Source: Burkholderia singularis
GTDB taxonomy: Bacteria; Pseudomonadota; Gammaproteobacteria; Burkholderiales; Burkholderiaceae
DNA length: 43,125 nt
NCBI RefSeq assembly: GCF_900176645.1
Contig: NZ_FXAN01000069.1
Coordinates: forward strand, 1 to 43,125
Direction of reading: 5' to 3'
Positions 1 to 8,910 of the stretch are shown here, piece by piece. The notes under the pieces were generated by a model. The model saw only the letters and a program-made list of their open reading frames with translations, was not told where the DNA came from and searched no databases. The position numbers and the translations under genes are program-made. Numbering within the stretch: the stretch's first letter is position 1; each line of letters starts with the position of its first letter.

Positions 1-128
1 GCTTGGCCGCTTGGCCGCTTGGCCGCTTGGCCGCTTGGCCGCTTGGCCGCTTGGCCGCTTGGCCGCTTGGCCGCTTGGCCGCTTGGCCGCTTGGCCGCTT
101 GGCCGCTTGGCCGCTTGGCCGCTTGGCC
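1..128. repeat. 8-bp tandem repeat (GCTTGGCC)x16
   Basis: Sixteen uninterrupted, identical copies of GCTTGGCC fill the first 128 bases, and the array may continue to the left of the window. Perfect identity suggests a VNTR that changes length by slippage. Because 8 is not a multiple of 3, any open frame through it reads a period-8 peptide (AAWPLGRL). I regard those frames as artefacts of the repeat, not a gene. Confidence 0.97.
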
Positions 129-454
129 GGCAGCATAGCCATACAGCGGCATCCGGCACACGAAATCGGCCGCGCATCGCGTGCCATGCCGCCATACCTG
201 CTCGCCCACGTTGCCGCCAAGCGCCCTCGATGGTTGGTGTGCTCGAATACAAAACTCTACATTCCCTCTCATTTCGCTGCATTCCCTCACAATTTTCGTA
301 AACATTCGTAACAACCCCGTGGTCTACTAACGTCCGGCGCGGGCTGGACTGCCGCATCCGCCTTTTCGGCGTCAGCGCCGCTGCGCGGCCTCACGACCGG
401 CTTGATCCAGCTTGATCCATCCAGCCGGCCGCGCATCCATCAAGAGATCACCAG
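129..454. other. Non-coding leader upstream of the ArnT-like gene
   Basis: No supportable gene. The stretch 245-325 is AT-richer than its surroundings and could hold the promoter of the gene at 455, but no convincing -35/-10 pair stands out. A short direct repeat (CTTGATCCA twice, around 400-420) lies just upstream of the start codon. Confidence 0.5.
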
Positions 455-2416
455 ATGCAGGGAAGCACACCCGGCGACGGGCACTCGCGTGTGCCCGCCG
501 CGGCTCAACACATTCACCGATCCCAAACGGGCCCGCATGCCACGACGGCCGCCGCGCTGACGGCCGTCGCACCGGCCGCGGCCGGCCAGCATGGCCGCGC
601 CGCCGATGCGCGCATCCCCCGCGCGCAAGCCGGACGCACGGCGTTCGCCGGGTTGCGTGTATGGCTCGTCGCGGCGGCCGTGCTATGCGCGTATCTGCTG
701 CCGGGCATCCTGGGCCACGATCCGTGGAAGCAGGACGAAACCTATACGTTCGGCATCATCCAGCACATGCTCGAAAGCGGCGACCTCGTCGTACCGACCA
801 ATGCCGGTCAGCCGTTCCTCGAAAAACCGCCGCTCTTCGATTGGGTCGCGACAAGCCTCGCGTGGATCTTCGAACGCTATCTGCCGCTGCACGACGCAGC
901 GCGGCTCGCGAGCGCGCTGTTCGCCGCGCTCGCATTCGGCTTCGCCGCGCGCGCCGCGCGTGTCGCGACGGGCGAGTCGCGCTGGCTCTCGCTGCCGGTC
1001 ATCGGCACCGTCGCGCTTGCCGCGGGCTCGCTCGTTGTCGTCAAACACTCGCACGATTTGATGACCGACGTCGCGTTGATGGCGGGCGCCGCGATCGGCT
1101 TTTGCGGGCTGCTCGAACTCGTGCACCGGCACGCGGGCGGCGTGGACGATGCAGAAGACGACCCGCGCCTGTCGAGCCAGCCAGGCCGCTCGAATGGCTT
1201 CGCGGCACTGCTGTTCGGCGCGGGTGTCGGCATCTCGCTGATGTCGAAGGGATTGTTCGTGCCGCTCGTGTTCGGCGCGACGACGCTCGCCATGCTCGCG
1301 CTGTACCCCGGTTGCCGCAGCCGTTCGTTCGCCCGCTCGCTCGGCATTGCCGCGCTCGCGTGCGCGCCGTTCGCGCTGATCTGGCCGGTCGCGCTGTGGC
1401 TGCGCTCCGAGTCGCTGTTCATGACTTGGTTTTGGGACAATAACGTCGGGCGCTTCTTCGGTTTTTCGGTGCCGACGCTCGGCGCCGAAAACGACAAACC
1501 GCTGTTCATCTGGCGGGCGCTGCTGACAGTCGGCTTTCCGGCCGGCCCGCTCGCGCTCGCCGCGCTCGCGCTCGGCCTGTGGCGCGAATGGCGCGCCCCG
1601 CGCGTCGCGCTGCCGCTCGTGTTCGCCGGCATCGGTCTCGTCGTGCTGCATCTGTCGGCCACCGCCCGGCAACTGTATATCCTGCCTTTCATCGCGCCGC
1701 TCGCGCTTGTTGCCGCGCAGGCGGTCGGGCGCATGCCGCAGCGGCTTGCCACCGCGTGGGACTATGCGAGCCGGCTGCTGTTCGGCAGCGTGGCCGCGGC
1801 GGCGTGGATCGTTTGGTCGCTGATGTCCAGCCGCGACGCCTCGCATGCGGCCATCGCCTGGCTCGGACGCTGGCTGCCGCTCGACTGGACGATGCCGTTC
1901 GAGCCCGCGCTCGTGCTGCCGGCGCTCGCGCTCACGATCGGCTGGCTCGCGCTGCTGCCGACGCTGCGGCTCGCGGGCAAGTGGCGCGGCGCGCTGTCGT
2001 GGACGATGGGTGTGATCGTCGGATGGGGACTCGTGTTTACGTTGCTGCTGCCGTGGCTCGACGTCGCGAAGAGCTACCGTTCCGTGTTCGACGATCTGAG
2101 CCAGCGGCTCGCGCTCGAATGGAACGACGGCGACTGCATGGCGAGCGTCGGCCTGGGCGAATCGGAAGCGCCGATGCTCTATTACTTCTCGGGCATTCTG
2201 CATCAGCCGACCGATCAACCCGACGCGAGCGCGTGCACGTGGCTCATCGTGCAAGGCACTCGCGATCAACCACCCAAGCTCGACGATACCTGGGAGCCGT
2301 TCTGGTCGGGCGCACGGCCGGGCGATACGCAGGAGATGTTGCGCGTGTACGTGCGCACGCCACTGTTCGCGAAAACGGCGGCCGCGCCATCCGCGGCAGG
2401 CGACGGCCGGCCGTGA
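455..2416 (+). CDS. ArnT/PMT-like membrane glycosyltransferase
   Basis: A 653-residue multi-spanning inner-membrane protein of the GT-C superfamily (ArnT/dolichyl-P-mannose protein mannosyltransferase type). After about 65 residues of Ala/Arg-rich, low-complexity N terminus, the first membrane helix (LRVWLVAAAVLCAYLLPGIL) is followed by HDPWKQDETYTFGI. That motif is the equivalent of the acidic first periplasmic loop in which ArnT carries its catalytic Asp/Glu. The downstream EKPPLFDW segment is also typical of the family. Members move a sugar from a polyprenyl-phosphate carrier to lipid A, protein or another acceptor on the periplasmic side; the donor and acceptor here cannot be read from sequence. 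The ATG at 455 has only a weak SD (AGAGAT), so the true start could be further in. It is monocistronic, facing a convergent DUF924 gene. Confidence 0.85.
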   Translation: MQGSTPGDGHSRVPAAAQHIHRSQTGPHATTAAALTAVAPAAAGQHGRAADARIPRAQAGRTAFAGLRVWLVAAAVLCAYLLPGILGHDPWKQDETYTFGIIQHMLESGDLVVPTNAGQPFLEKPPLFDWVATSLAWIFERYLPLHDAARLASALFAALAFGFAARAARVATGESRWLSLPVIGTVALAAGSLVVVKHSHDLMTDVALMAGAAIGFCGLLELVHRHAGGVDDAEDDPRLSSQPGRSNGFAALLFGAGVGISLMSKGLFVPLVFGATTLAMLALYPGCRSRSFARSLGIAALACAPFALIWPVALWLRSESLFMTWFWDNNVGRFFGFSVPTLGAENDKPLFIWRALLTVGFPAGPLALAALALGLWREWRAPRVALPLVFAGIGLVVLHLSATARQLYILPFIAPLALVAAQAVGRMPQRLATAWDYASRLLFGSVAAAAWIVWSLMSSRDASHAAIAWLGRWLPLDWTMPFEPALVLPALALTIGWLALLPTLRLAGKWRGALSWTMGVIVGWGLVFTLLLPWLDVAKSYRSVFDDLSQRLALEWNDGDCMASVGLGESEAPMLYYFSGILHQPTDQPDASACTWLIVQGTRDQPPKLDDTWEPFWSGARPGDTQEMLRVYVRTPLFAKTAAAPSAAGDGRP

Positions 2417-2893
2417 ACTGAACAGCGGCAGCGCTTCGAGCGCTTCGCAGCGGGCCACGAAGCGCGTGGGCGCGTGCCTGCGGCGACGGGCGTGTCCGCA
2501 CTGATTCGGCGCACGGCGCGGCGCGGCACGCCACGCGTGCCGCGCGGGCGTCGATCGAAAGCGGGAACGCTCGATGCCCAGCTTCAGTTCGTCACGCGCG
2601 CGTCATCGCGCGAGCGCCCTGCCCGCCGGCTGCCGGCGATCGCGATGGCCTGACCGTGTCGCGACAGGCTCGACATCGCCTCGGTGTACGCACGCCCTGC
2701 TCTGTCGAAAGCACTATTCAGTTTCCTCGGAGCCCGCTGCCGTTCACCGCTCGCCGGCCTGCCGAAATCCCTGTCGATCGCGGCACGCACCGCCCATCGA
2801 GCGAATACATTGCGTCAAAGTCTCACGGCACAACCGGCGGTTGCCGGAAACGGCCCGCACCATCGCGCCCAGCGCCATCGACGGTTAAACCGC
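2417..2893. other. Convergent intergenic region with a strong hairpin
   Basis: No gene is supportable between the convergent ArnT-like and DUF924 genes. A perfect 10-bp inverted repeat with a 5-nt loop sits at 2521-2545 (arms GCGCGGCACG and CGTGCCGCGC). It has no U-tract on either strand, so it is at best a terminator-like hairpin. Nothing else stands out. Confidence 0.5.
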
Positions 2894-3646
2894 TCAGAAT
2901 GACGAGCCTGGCGTCTTGAGAAACGAGATTTCGCCGTCGGTCGACGTGCGCCCGAGAATCGCGTTCCGATGCGGAAACCGCCCGAAGCGCTCGACCACGG
3001 CCGCGTGGCGCAGCGCATGGTCGTAATAGTCGCTGCATCCGGCCTCGTGCTTGATCTGCGCACACAGGCGCACCGCTTCGCGCTGGCTGTCGAGCGATTC
3101 GTCGTGTTCGAACGGCAGATAGGCAAATGCGCGATGATGGCCGGTCGGCAATGCGCGGTCGCCACCGGATGCGACGAGCGCCTTCGCATGCGCAAGCGCG
3201 TGCCGGTCGGATACATATGCAAGCGGCGTGCCGCGATGGATGTTGCGCGAGAACTGATCGAGCACCAAGATCACCGCGAGCGCGCCGAGCGGACGTTGCG
3301 CCCAGGCGTCGAGCGCGCCCGCCGTCGCCGCGCCGACCAGCGCGCCGTAGCGCTCGCGTATTTGCGCATCGAACGCCTCGCCGCCATTGAACCACTGCTT
3401 GCGCGCATGGCCGAATGCCGGATCGGCGGGAGCGCCGAACCAAAAATCGAGCACATCGCGTGCGCGGGGATCGAGCGCCGCGTAATCGTCCGGAGCGCCC
3501 GCAGCGTTCCGAGTGTCCGGCGCGTCCGGCACGGCTTCGCCGGCGCGGCCGGGTACGCTGGGCTGCGTTGGCGCGCCGCGCGCCGCGCATGCTTCGCCCG
3601 GCGCGTTTGCGCCGAGTGCTTCGAGATCGTCGGGTGATGGGGACAT
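2894..3646 (-). CDS. DUF924 family protein
   Basis: A 250-residue protein. The first ~50 residues are low-complexity (Ala/Pro/Gly) and the rest matches the DUF924 family, an all-helical, TPR-like fold of unknown biochemical function. Recognisable landmarks are the opening VLDFWFG motif, RKQWF, the LGALAVILVLDQFSRNIHRGT segment, and the HRAFAYLPFEHDESL segment characteristic of the family. The 3' end reads through FGRFPHRNAILGR, also conserved. No signal peptide, so it is probably cytoplasmic. The ATG start has a poor SD (GGAA); a start nearer the domain is possible. It is the last gene of a minus-strand series (globin, AlaX, DUF924). Function cannot be stated beyond family membership. Confidence 0.88.
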   Translation of the reverse strand: MSPSPDDLEALGANAPGEACAARGAPTQPSVPGRAGEAVPDAPDTRNAAGAPDDYAALDPRARDVLDFWFGAPADPAFGHARKQWFNGGEAFDAQIRERYGALVGAATAGALDAWAQRPLGALAVILVLDQFSRNIHRGTPLAYVSDRHALAHAKALVASGGDRALPTGHHRAFAYLPFEHDESLDSQREAVRLCAQIKHEAGCSDYYDHALRHAAVVERFGRFPHRNAILGRTSTDGEISFLKTPGSSF

Positions 3647-3776
3647 GGTGGTGTTCCGGGCTTGGGCGCGTCGAGATGCTTGGCGCTTCAGACACTAAAG
3701 ACCGATCAAACGCGTCGAACGTTCCATGCGCGCCGCACACCCCGCGTATCGCACGCACCCGGCACGACGCGCCGCG

Positions 3777-4508
3777 TCATCCCAACTCCAGCACGAGACG
3801 ACGCGTGCGCGCGCTCTTCTTCTCGAGCTTCGCGACGCGCAACACGCCGATTTCCGCGGTATTGCGCACATGCGTGCCGCCGCACGGTTGCAGATCGACG
3901 CCTTCGATCCGCAGCAGCCGCACGCGCCCCAGCCCCATCGGCGGCTTCACGCTCATCGTGCGCACGAGTTCGGGGCGCGCGGCCAGTTCGTCGTCGGTGA
4001 TCCATTCGGTGGACACCGCATGCGCGCCGGCAACCAGTTCGGCCAAGCGCGCGTCGACCCACTCGCGCTCGATCGGCTCGGTCGTCGCGAAATCGATCCG
4101 CGCGTAATCGGCGCTCACGCTGCAACCGTCGACCGAATAAGGCAGCACCGCGCACAACAGATGGCTTGCGGTATGCAGCCTCATGCGCCGATGCCGCGGC
4201 GCCCAATCGATCGCGGCAGTGATCCTGTCGCCCGGCTTGAGCGTCGCGGCGAGCGCGTGCTGCCCCGGTGCGGGCACATGCACGGCATCGTCGGGCGTCG
4301 CGCCGTCGAACTTGGCCTTGCGCGTGTCGGCGATCGCGAGCGTCGCGCCGCCCGGCAATGTCAGCGTGCCGCTGTCGCCCGCCTGGCCGCCGCCGAGCGG
4401 ATAGAACACGGTCCGGTCGAGATGAATGCCGGCTTCATCGACGGCCGTCACGGTGGCGTCGCAATGGGTCAAATAGGCGTCTTCGCGAAACAAAGCATGG
4501 GTGGGCAT
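3777..4508 (-). CDS. Alanyl-tRNA editing protein (AlaX family)
   Basis: A 243-residue free-standing homologue of the AlaRS editing domain, expected to deacylate Ser- or Gly-tRNA(Ala) in the cytosol. The zinc site is intact: His112 and His116 in LHTASH, and Cys209 and His213 in QPCGGTHV. The N-terminal FYPLGGGQAGDSGTL strand-loop (residues 35-49) is the glycine-rich motif seen in AlaX-M type proteins and in the AlaRS editing domain. Length fits the AlaX-M group; there is no aminoacylation domain. It lies 112 bp downstream of the truncated-globin gene and 130 bp upstream of the DUF924 gene on the same strand. Confidence 0.93.
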   Translation of the reverse strand: MPTHALFREDAYLTHCDATVTAVDEAGIHLDRTVFYPLGGGQAGDSGTLTLPGGATLAIADTRKAKFDGATPDDAVHVPAPGQHALAATLKPGDRITAAIDWAPRHRRMRLHTASHLLCAVLPYSVDGCSVSADYARIDFATTEPIEREWVDARLAELVAGAHAVSTEWITDDELAARPELVRTMSVKPPMGLGRVRLLRIEGVDLQPCGGTHVRNTAEIGVLRVAKLEKKSARTRRLVLELG

Positions 4509-4620
4509 CGAAAAACTCGGCTGGCGTATCGAGGGTAATCAGAGCGGACAGTATGCAGCGCCGCGCATGCCGTTCGACAGAGGCGGTTGCGTCTCGCGCG
4601 TGCGGCGGCGTACCGGCGTT

Positions 4621-5031
4621 TCAACCAGGACGGTTGCGCATCCAGTCGGCCGTATCGTAGAACGAATGCATCAGCCGCTCGCGCAACGGTTCGTCGATGC
4701 CGACGTCCTCCATCGCCCATGCGATGCAGCGCAGCCACTGGTCGCGCTCCGACGATCCGATCGGAAACGGCAGATGCCGCGCGCGCAGCCGCGGATGGCC
4801 GAAGCGCTCGATGTAATGATCGGGCCCGCCCAGCCAGCCGCACAGAAACCAGAACAGCTTGTCGCGCGAGCCGTCGAGCGCCGGCGGGTGCAGCGCGCGA
4901 ATCCCGGCGAACTCGGGCTCGAGATCCATCAAGTCGTAGAAGCGGTCGACAAGCTCGCGCACGCGCGCCTCGCCGCCCACCCGTTCGAACGCCGTCGGCT
5001 GCGACGGCGCGTCATCGGTCACATCGGTCAT
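4621..5031 (-). CDS. Group II truncated haemoglobin
   Basis: A 136-residue truncated globin (2-over-2 fold), a haem protein of the cytosol that binds O2/NO and is often linked to redox or nitrosative protection. Visible landmarks are the B-helix Tyr (Tyr32 in RFYDLM), the LFWFLCGWLGGP segment, the proximal His86 in RLRARHLPFPI, and a Trp at the G8 position (Trp99). The last two are group II signatures. An upstream GTG would add 14 residues (MAGFPSSF...), but the ATG at 5031 gives the normal family N terminus, so I chose it; neither start has a good SD. The FtsX-like gene ends 78 bp upstream. Confidence 0.92.
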   Translation of the reverse strand: MTDVTDDAPSQPTAFERVGGEARVRELVDRFYDLMDLEPEFAGIRALHPPALDGSRDKLFWFLCGWLGGPDHYIERFGHPRLRARHLPFPIGSSERDQWLRCIAWAMEDVGIDEPLRERLMHSFYDTADWMRNRPG

Positions 5032-5109
5032 GCAAACATCAATCCAGTCAAATGAAGAAGGAAAACCGGCCACCCGCGGCCGACCGAACGGCCAGGCGCG
5101 GCGCGCGGC

Positions 5110-7734
5110 TCAGCCGTCGCGCAACGATTGCAGCGCAGGCCGTAGCAGCACGCTGCGCAGGCCGAGCCAGCCGGCCGCGCCCGCGCAGACCACGCCCGCC
5201 GCGATGCCGGCCGGCGCGAGCCACGGATTGAGCGCAAGCTGAAAATCGAACACGCGCGAGGCCAGCACCGAGCCGACGCCCAGTGCGCCGCATGCCGCCA
5301 TCGCGCCCGCCAGCGCGCCGACGACGATGAACTCCGCGCGCTGCATCGCGGCAATCTGTGCGCGGGATGCGCCAAGCGCACGCATCAGCGCCGCCTCGCG
5401 CACGCGTTCATCTCGCGAAGCGGCCAATGCCGTATACAGCACGAGCACGCCCGCCGCCAGCGTGAATGCGAACAGGAACTGCACCGCGCCGACCACCTGC
5501 AGCAGCACGCGTTCGAGCTGCGCGAGAATCGGCGCGACGTCGATCGCGGTCAGGTTCGGATAGCGGGCGATCAGCCCGTCGAGCACGCGCTGCCGGGCAG
5601 CCGGCAGATGAAAGCTCGTGATGTAGGTCGCCGGAAAATCCGCAAGCGCGGCAGGCGGCATCAGCACGAAGAAATTCACGCGGAACGTGCCCCAGTCGAG
5701 CTTGCGCACGCTCGTCACCGGCGCGTCGATCGTCAGGCCCGTCACGTCGAAGCGCAGCGTGTCGCCGGGCTTCACGCCGATCAGCTTCGCGAGCCCCGCT
5801 TCGATCGAGATCTGCGGCGCGCTCGACGCGCCGTACCAGTCGCCCGCGACAATCCGGTTGTCATCGGGCAAGCGCGCCGTGTACGACAAGTTGAACTCGC
5901 GCTCGACGAGGCGGCGCGCGTCGTCGCTCTTGTAGTCGTCCGGATTCACCGGCTTGCCGTTCACCGCGATCAGCCGGGCGCGCACCATCGGCGCCAGCGC
6001 CGGGTCCGCGATGCCGTTGGCCGCCAGATAGCGGATCACGCCGTCGCGCTGGTCGGGCTGAATGTCGATCAGAAATTGGTTCGGCGCATCGGGCGGCGTC
6101 GATTGCCGCCAACCGGCGACGAGATCGTTGCGCGTGATCGCGATCAGCAGCAGGCACATCAGGCCGAGCGCGAGCGCGGTGAGCTGAAGCGCACTGGCCA
6201 TGCCGCGCCGGTCGAGCGACGCGAGCGCATAGCGCCAGCCCAGCCCCGCCGCGACGCGGCCGTCGCGCACGAGCCGCGCGGCCGCGAACAGCACGAGCCG
6301 CGCGACGAGCGCAAACAGCACGAGGCTGCCCGCGAAGCCGCCCGCGACGATCGCGCCCAGCTTCAGCTCGCCCGCCGCGGCGACGATCAGCGCCGCGAAC
6401 AGCGCGATGCCGAACGCATAGCCGAGCCACGCGACGCGCCCTGCGTCGCCCCAATCACGGCGCAGCACACGCACCGGCGGCACGCGCGTCAGCGGCGCGA
6501 GCGGCGGCAGCGCGAAGCCCAGCAGCAGCACGAGGCCGGTCGCGACGCCGATCGCCGCCGGCCATGCGGAAGGCGGCGGCAACACCACGTCGATCAGGCT
6601 GCCGAGCGTGGCGAGCAGCACCAGATGGCCGCCATAGCCGAGCGCCGCGCCCGCGGCGCCGCCCACGGCGCCGACGAGCACGAATTCGATCGCGAACAGC
6701 GCGGACAGCGTGCGATGGCTCGCGCCGAGACAGCGCATCGCCGCGCAGCCGTCGAGATGGCGCCGCATGTAACGCTGCGCGGCCATTGCGATCGCCACGG
6801 CCGCGAGCAGCGCGCTCAACAGCGCGACGAGCGTGAGGAAGTGGCGCGCACGGTCGAGTGTCTGGCGCACTTGTGGCTGCCCCTGCTCGAGCGATTCGAG
6901 CGCGACGCCGCGCAGCTTGCCGCCGTCGACACGCGCATGCGCGTAGCGCGCAAAGCGCGCGACCGCGGAGGCTTCGCCGGCGACGAGCAGCCGGTACGTC
7001 ACGCGGCTGCCATAGCCGGTGAGCCCGGTCGATTCAAGCTCGTCGGCGCGCATCATCACGCGAGGCGAGAAATTGACGAACGAAAAGCCGCGATCGAGTT
7101 CGCGCGTGATGACGGCGGCGATCGAGAAGGTGCGGGTGCCGACGCGCAGTGTATCGCCGGTTTGCAGATGCAACGCGTCGAGAAGCGCCGGATCGGCCCA
7201 AACGGTGCCGGGGGCCGGAATCGTACCGGCTGGCCGGCCGGGCTCGTTCGCACTGTGCGCGATCTGCACCGCGCCACGCAACGGATAGCCGGCGGACACG
7301 GCCTTGAGCGCCGCGAGCCGCGACGCGGCCGCGCTCGGCGTACCGGCCGGCGTGCCCGAAACGCCCGCCGAGCTGGCGGCGGCCGAACCGCCCGCTGCCG
7401 CCGCCGGGCCTTGCCCCGCCACACCGACCATGCTTGGAAAAATCGCCGTCGTCGCGGTTTTCAGCCCGAGCGCCCGCGCCTCGTTGGCGAACGACGGATC
7501 GACCGGATGATCCGCCCTGACGACGAAATCCGCGCCGAGCATCTGGCGGGCGTCGCGCTCGAGGCCCTGGCGCAGCCGGTCGGCAAGAAAACCGACGCTC
7601 GTGAGCGCGGCCACGGCCAGCACGAGCGCGAGCGCGACGAGCGTCAGCTCGCCCGAGCGCCAGTCGCGCAGTGTCATCCGCCCGGCCAACCGCAGGAGAT
7701 CGCCGGCGCCGAAGCGGCGGCCCGGCGGCGGCAT
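5110..7734 (-). CDS. FtsX-like ABC transporter permease (YbbP type)
   Basis: An 874-residue membrane protein with the duplicated MacB/FtsX architecture: an N-terminal helix (ELTLVALALVLAVAALTSVGFLA) and a large periplasmic domain (about 50-270), then a cluster of three or four helices with FtsX motifs (RHLDGCAAMRCLGASHRTL). A second helix block, a second periplasmic domain and a final FtsX cluster (REAALMRALGASRAQI) follow. This is the YbbP-like group, usually paired with a YbbA-type ATPase. No ATPase gene is present in the flanks seen here. The ATG at 7734 lies 17 bp after the DUF4126 stop and opens the conserved region; the frame stays open further upstream only because it runs antisense-free through the neighbouring gene. 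Substrate unknown. Confidence 0.9.
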   Translation of the reverse strand: MPPPGRRFGAGDLLRLAGRMTLRDWRSGELTLVALALVLAVAALTSVGFLADRLRQGLERDARQMLGADFVVRADHPVDPSFANEARALGLKTATTAIFPSMVGVAGQGPAAAAGGSAAASSAGVSGTPAGTPSAAASRLAALKAVSAGYPLRGAVQIAHSANEPGRPAGTIPAPGTVWADPALLDALHLQTGDTLRVGTRTFSIAAVITRELDRGFSFVNFSPRVMMRADELESTGLTGYGSRVTYRLLVAGEASAVARFARYAHARVDGGKLRGVALESLEQGQPQVRQTLDRARHFLTLVALLSALLAAVAIAMAAQRYMRRHLDGCAAMRCLGASHRTLSALFAIEFVLVGAVGGAAGAALGYGGHLVLLATLGSLIDVVLPPPSAWPAAIGVATGLVLLLGFALPPLAPLTRVPPVRVLRRDWGDAGRVAWLGYAFGIALFAALIVAAAGELKLGAIVAGGFAGSLVLFALVARLVLFAAARLVRDGRVAAGLGWRYALASLDRRGMASALQLTALALGLMCLLLIAITRNDLVAGWRQSTPPDAPNQFLIDIQPDQRDGVIRYLAANGIADPALAPMVRARLIAVNGKPVNPDDYKSDDARRLVEREFNLSYTARLPDDNRIVAGDWYGASSAPQISIEAGLAKLIGVKPGDTLRFDVTGLTIDAPVTSVRKLDWGTFRVNFFVLMPPAALADFPATYITSFHLPAARQRVLDGLIARYPNLTAIDVAPILAQLERVLLQVVGAVQFLFAFTLAAGVLVLYTALAASRDERVREAALMRALGASRAQIAAMQRAEFIVVGALAGAMAACGALGVGSVLASRVFDFQLALNPWLAPAGIAAGVVCAGAAGWLGLRSVLLRPALQSLRDG

Positions 7735-7751
7735 GCCGTTACCCGCCGCCG

Positions 7752-8369
7752 TCAATCGCGCTTGCTCCCGATCGAGTTCAGCCGCGACACCATCTGGTTC
7801 GCCATCCCGCGAAAACCGCCCGACACGCCGCGCCAAAGGCGCGGCAGCGCCCAGGCGGCGCACACGAGAAAGCCGATCACCAGCACGATGAACGCGAGCG
7901 GCATGAAGAACGCAAGCGCGAGACCGCCAACCGTGAGACCGTCCTCGGTGGTCGAAGCGATCCAGTTCGAGATCGGCTCGGGCGACAAGTTGATCAGCGC
8001 GCGGGTGCCTGCCTTCGCGATGTGCGCGGAGCCGGCGAGCGTGCCGCCCGCGAGGCCGGCGACCGCGAGCAGCGTCGGATCGGCATGGCCGAGCGCGCCG
8101 GCGGCAAGCACCGCGCCCGCGGGAATCCGGATAAACGTGTGAACCGCGTCCCACAGCGAATCGAACGCGGGAATCTTGTCCGCGAGGAATTCGGCGAGCG
8201 CAAGCACGGCGGCCACGCCGATCACCCACGACGACGTCAGCACGGCAAGCGTATCGGGCAGATGGATCAGGCCGATGCGCGCGCAAACGCCCGCGATCAG
8301 CACGGTCAGATAGAGGCGCAGGCCGCTCGCCCACGCGAGCCCCGCGCCGAGCGAAATGGCTTCAATCAT
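7752..8369 (-). CDS. DUF4126 membrane protein
   Basis: A 205-residue hydrophobic protein with four or more predicted membrane segments, fitting the DUF4126 family (function unknown). The start ATG at 8369 is fixed by an excellent SD (AAGGAGG, 6 nt upstream); the longer open frame upstream reads through the inverted repeat and is not used. Features include MIEAISLGAGLAWASGLRLY at the N terminus, a Gly-rich AGLAGGTLAGSAHIAKAGTRALIN segment and a hydrophobic C-terminal pair. The FtsX-like gene follows 17 bp downstream, so the two are probably co-transcribed. A near-perfect hairpin stands in its leader (8404-8447). Confidence 0.88.
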   Translation of the reverse strand: MIEAISLGAGLAWASGLRLYLTVLIAGVCARIGLIHLPDTLAVLTSSWVIGVAAVLALAEFLADKIPAFDSLWDAVHTFIRIPAGAVLAAGALGHADPTLLAVAGLAGGTLAGSAHIAKAGTRALINLSPEPISNWIASTTEDGLTVGGLALAFFMPLAFIVLVIGFLVCAAWALPRLWRGVSGGFRGMANQMVSRLNSIGSKRD

Positions 8370-8403
8370 AGCCGCCTCCTTGCGCGATACGCGCGGTTCG
8401 CGG

Positions 8404-8447
8404 GCGATCGACCGATCCGCCCGGTGCCGGGCGGATCGGTCGATCGC
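8404..8447. repeat. Perfect 21-bp inverted repeat in the DUF4126 leader
   Basis: Arms 8404-8424 and 8427-8447 are perfect reverse complements separated by two bases (TG). As RNA, this forms a very stable hairpin. It lies 35 bp upstream of the DUF4126 start codon and has no U-tract, so it is not an ordinary intrinsic terminator. It could be a mobile palindrome (REP-like), a protein site, or a leader structure. Confidence 0.9.
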
Positions 8448-8568
8448 CGCGGCGGTCCCGTCCGTTCGCTCGCGGCAACGGGACATCGTCCGATGAATAC
8501 CGCTCCATTATAGACGCGCGATAGACCGCCGCCGCGGCACGTCAACCGGACAAACCGCGCCGAGGCGC

Positions 8569-8889
8569 TCAGCCGGCCGACGTCAGCTTCAGGCCGATCA
8601 GCCCGGCGAGAATCAGCGCGGCGCTGGCGATGCGCGCGAGCGTCACCGCCTCGCCGAGCATCACGATCCCGAACACGAATGCGCCGAGCGCGCCGATGCC
8701 CGTCCACACCGCATAAGCGGTGCCGAGCGGCAGCTCGCGCATCGCGACCGCGAGCAGCCCGAAGCTGCCGAGTGCGGTGACGATCGTGAAAACGGAAGGG
8801 CCGACGCGCGTGAAGCCTTCGGACGATTTGAGACCCGCCGCCCACGCGACTTCGAGCAGGCCGGCAAGACAAAGCCACAACCAGGGCAT
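8569..8889 (-). CDS. sugE: SMR family guanidinium exporter SugE/Gdx
   Basis: A 106-residue four-helix small multidrug resistance protein. The first helix reads LCLAGLLEVAWAAGLKSSEGFTR with the essential Glu13, and helix 3 contains LPLGTAYAVWTGIGALGAF. Both are close to the SugE/Gdx subtype (guanidinium/H+ antiporter) and not EmrE-like drug exporters. It dimerises in the inner membrane. The guanidine-II riboswitch-like leader immediately upstream supports guanidinium as the physiological substrate. SD GGAG (8899-8902) sits 9 nt before the ATG. Confidence 0.93.
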   Translation of the reverse strand: MPWLWLCLAGLLEVAWAAGLKSSEGFTRVGPSVFTIVTALGSFGLLAVAMRELPLGTAYAVWTGIGALGAFVFGIVMLGEAVTLARIASAALILAGLIGLKLTSAG

Positions 8890-8897
8890 GATGAGAC

Positions 8898-8902
8898 GCT
8901 CC
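8898..8902 (-). promoter_or_regulatory. sugE ribosome binding site
   Basis: GGAG on the minus strand 9 nt from the ATG, 10 nt downstream of the second riboswitch hairpin; exposure of this site is what guanidine binding would control. Confidence 0.6.
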
Positions 8903-8910
8903 GCAAACCG

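Noticed and set aside
3..311. Open frames through the 8-bp repeat encoding AAWPLGRL repeats
   Set aside because: Peptide periodicity is forced by the DNA repeat; no SD, no protein-like continuation.
683..2458. Long minus-strand frame opposite the ArnT-like gene
   Set aside because: Arg/Glu/Gln-rich composition typical of antisense frames in GC-rich DNA; the plus strand encodes clear membrane helices.
5608..8142. 844-codon plus-strand frame opposite the FtsX-like gene
   Set aside because: Antisense shadow, same reasoning.
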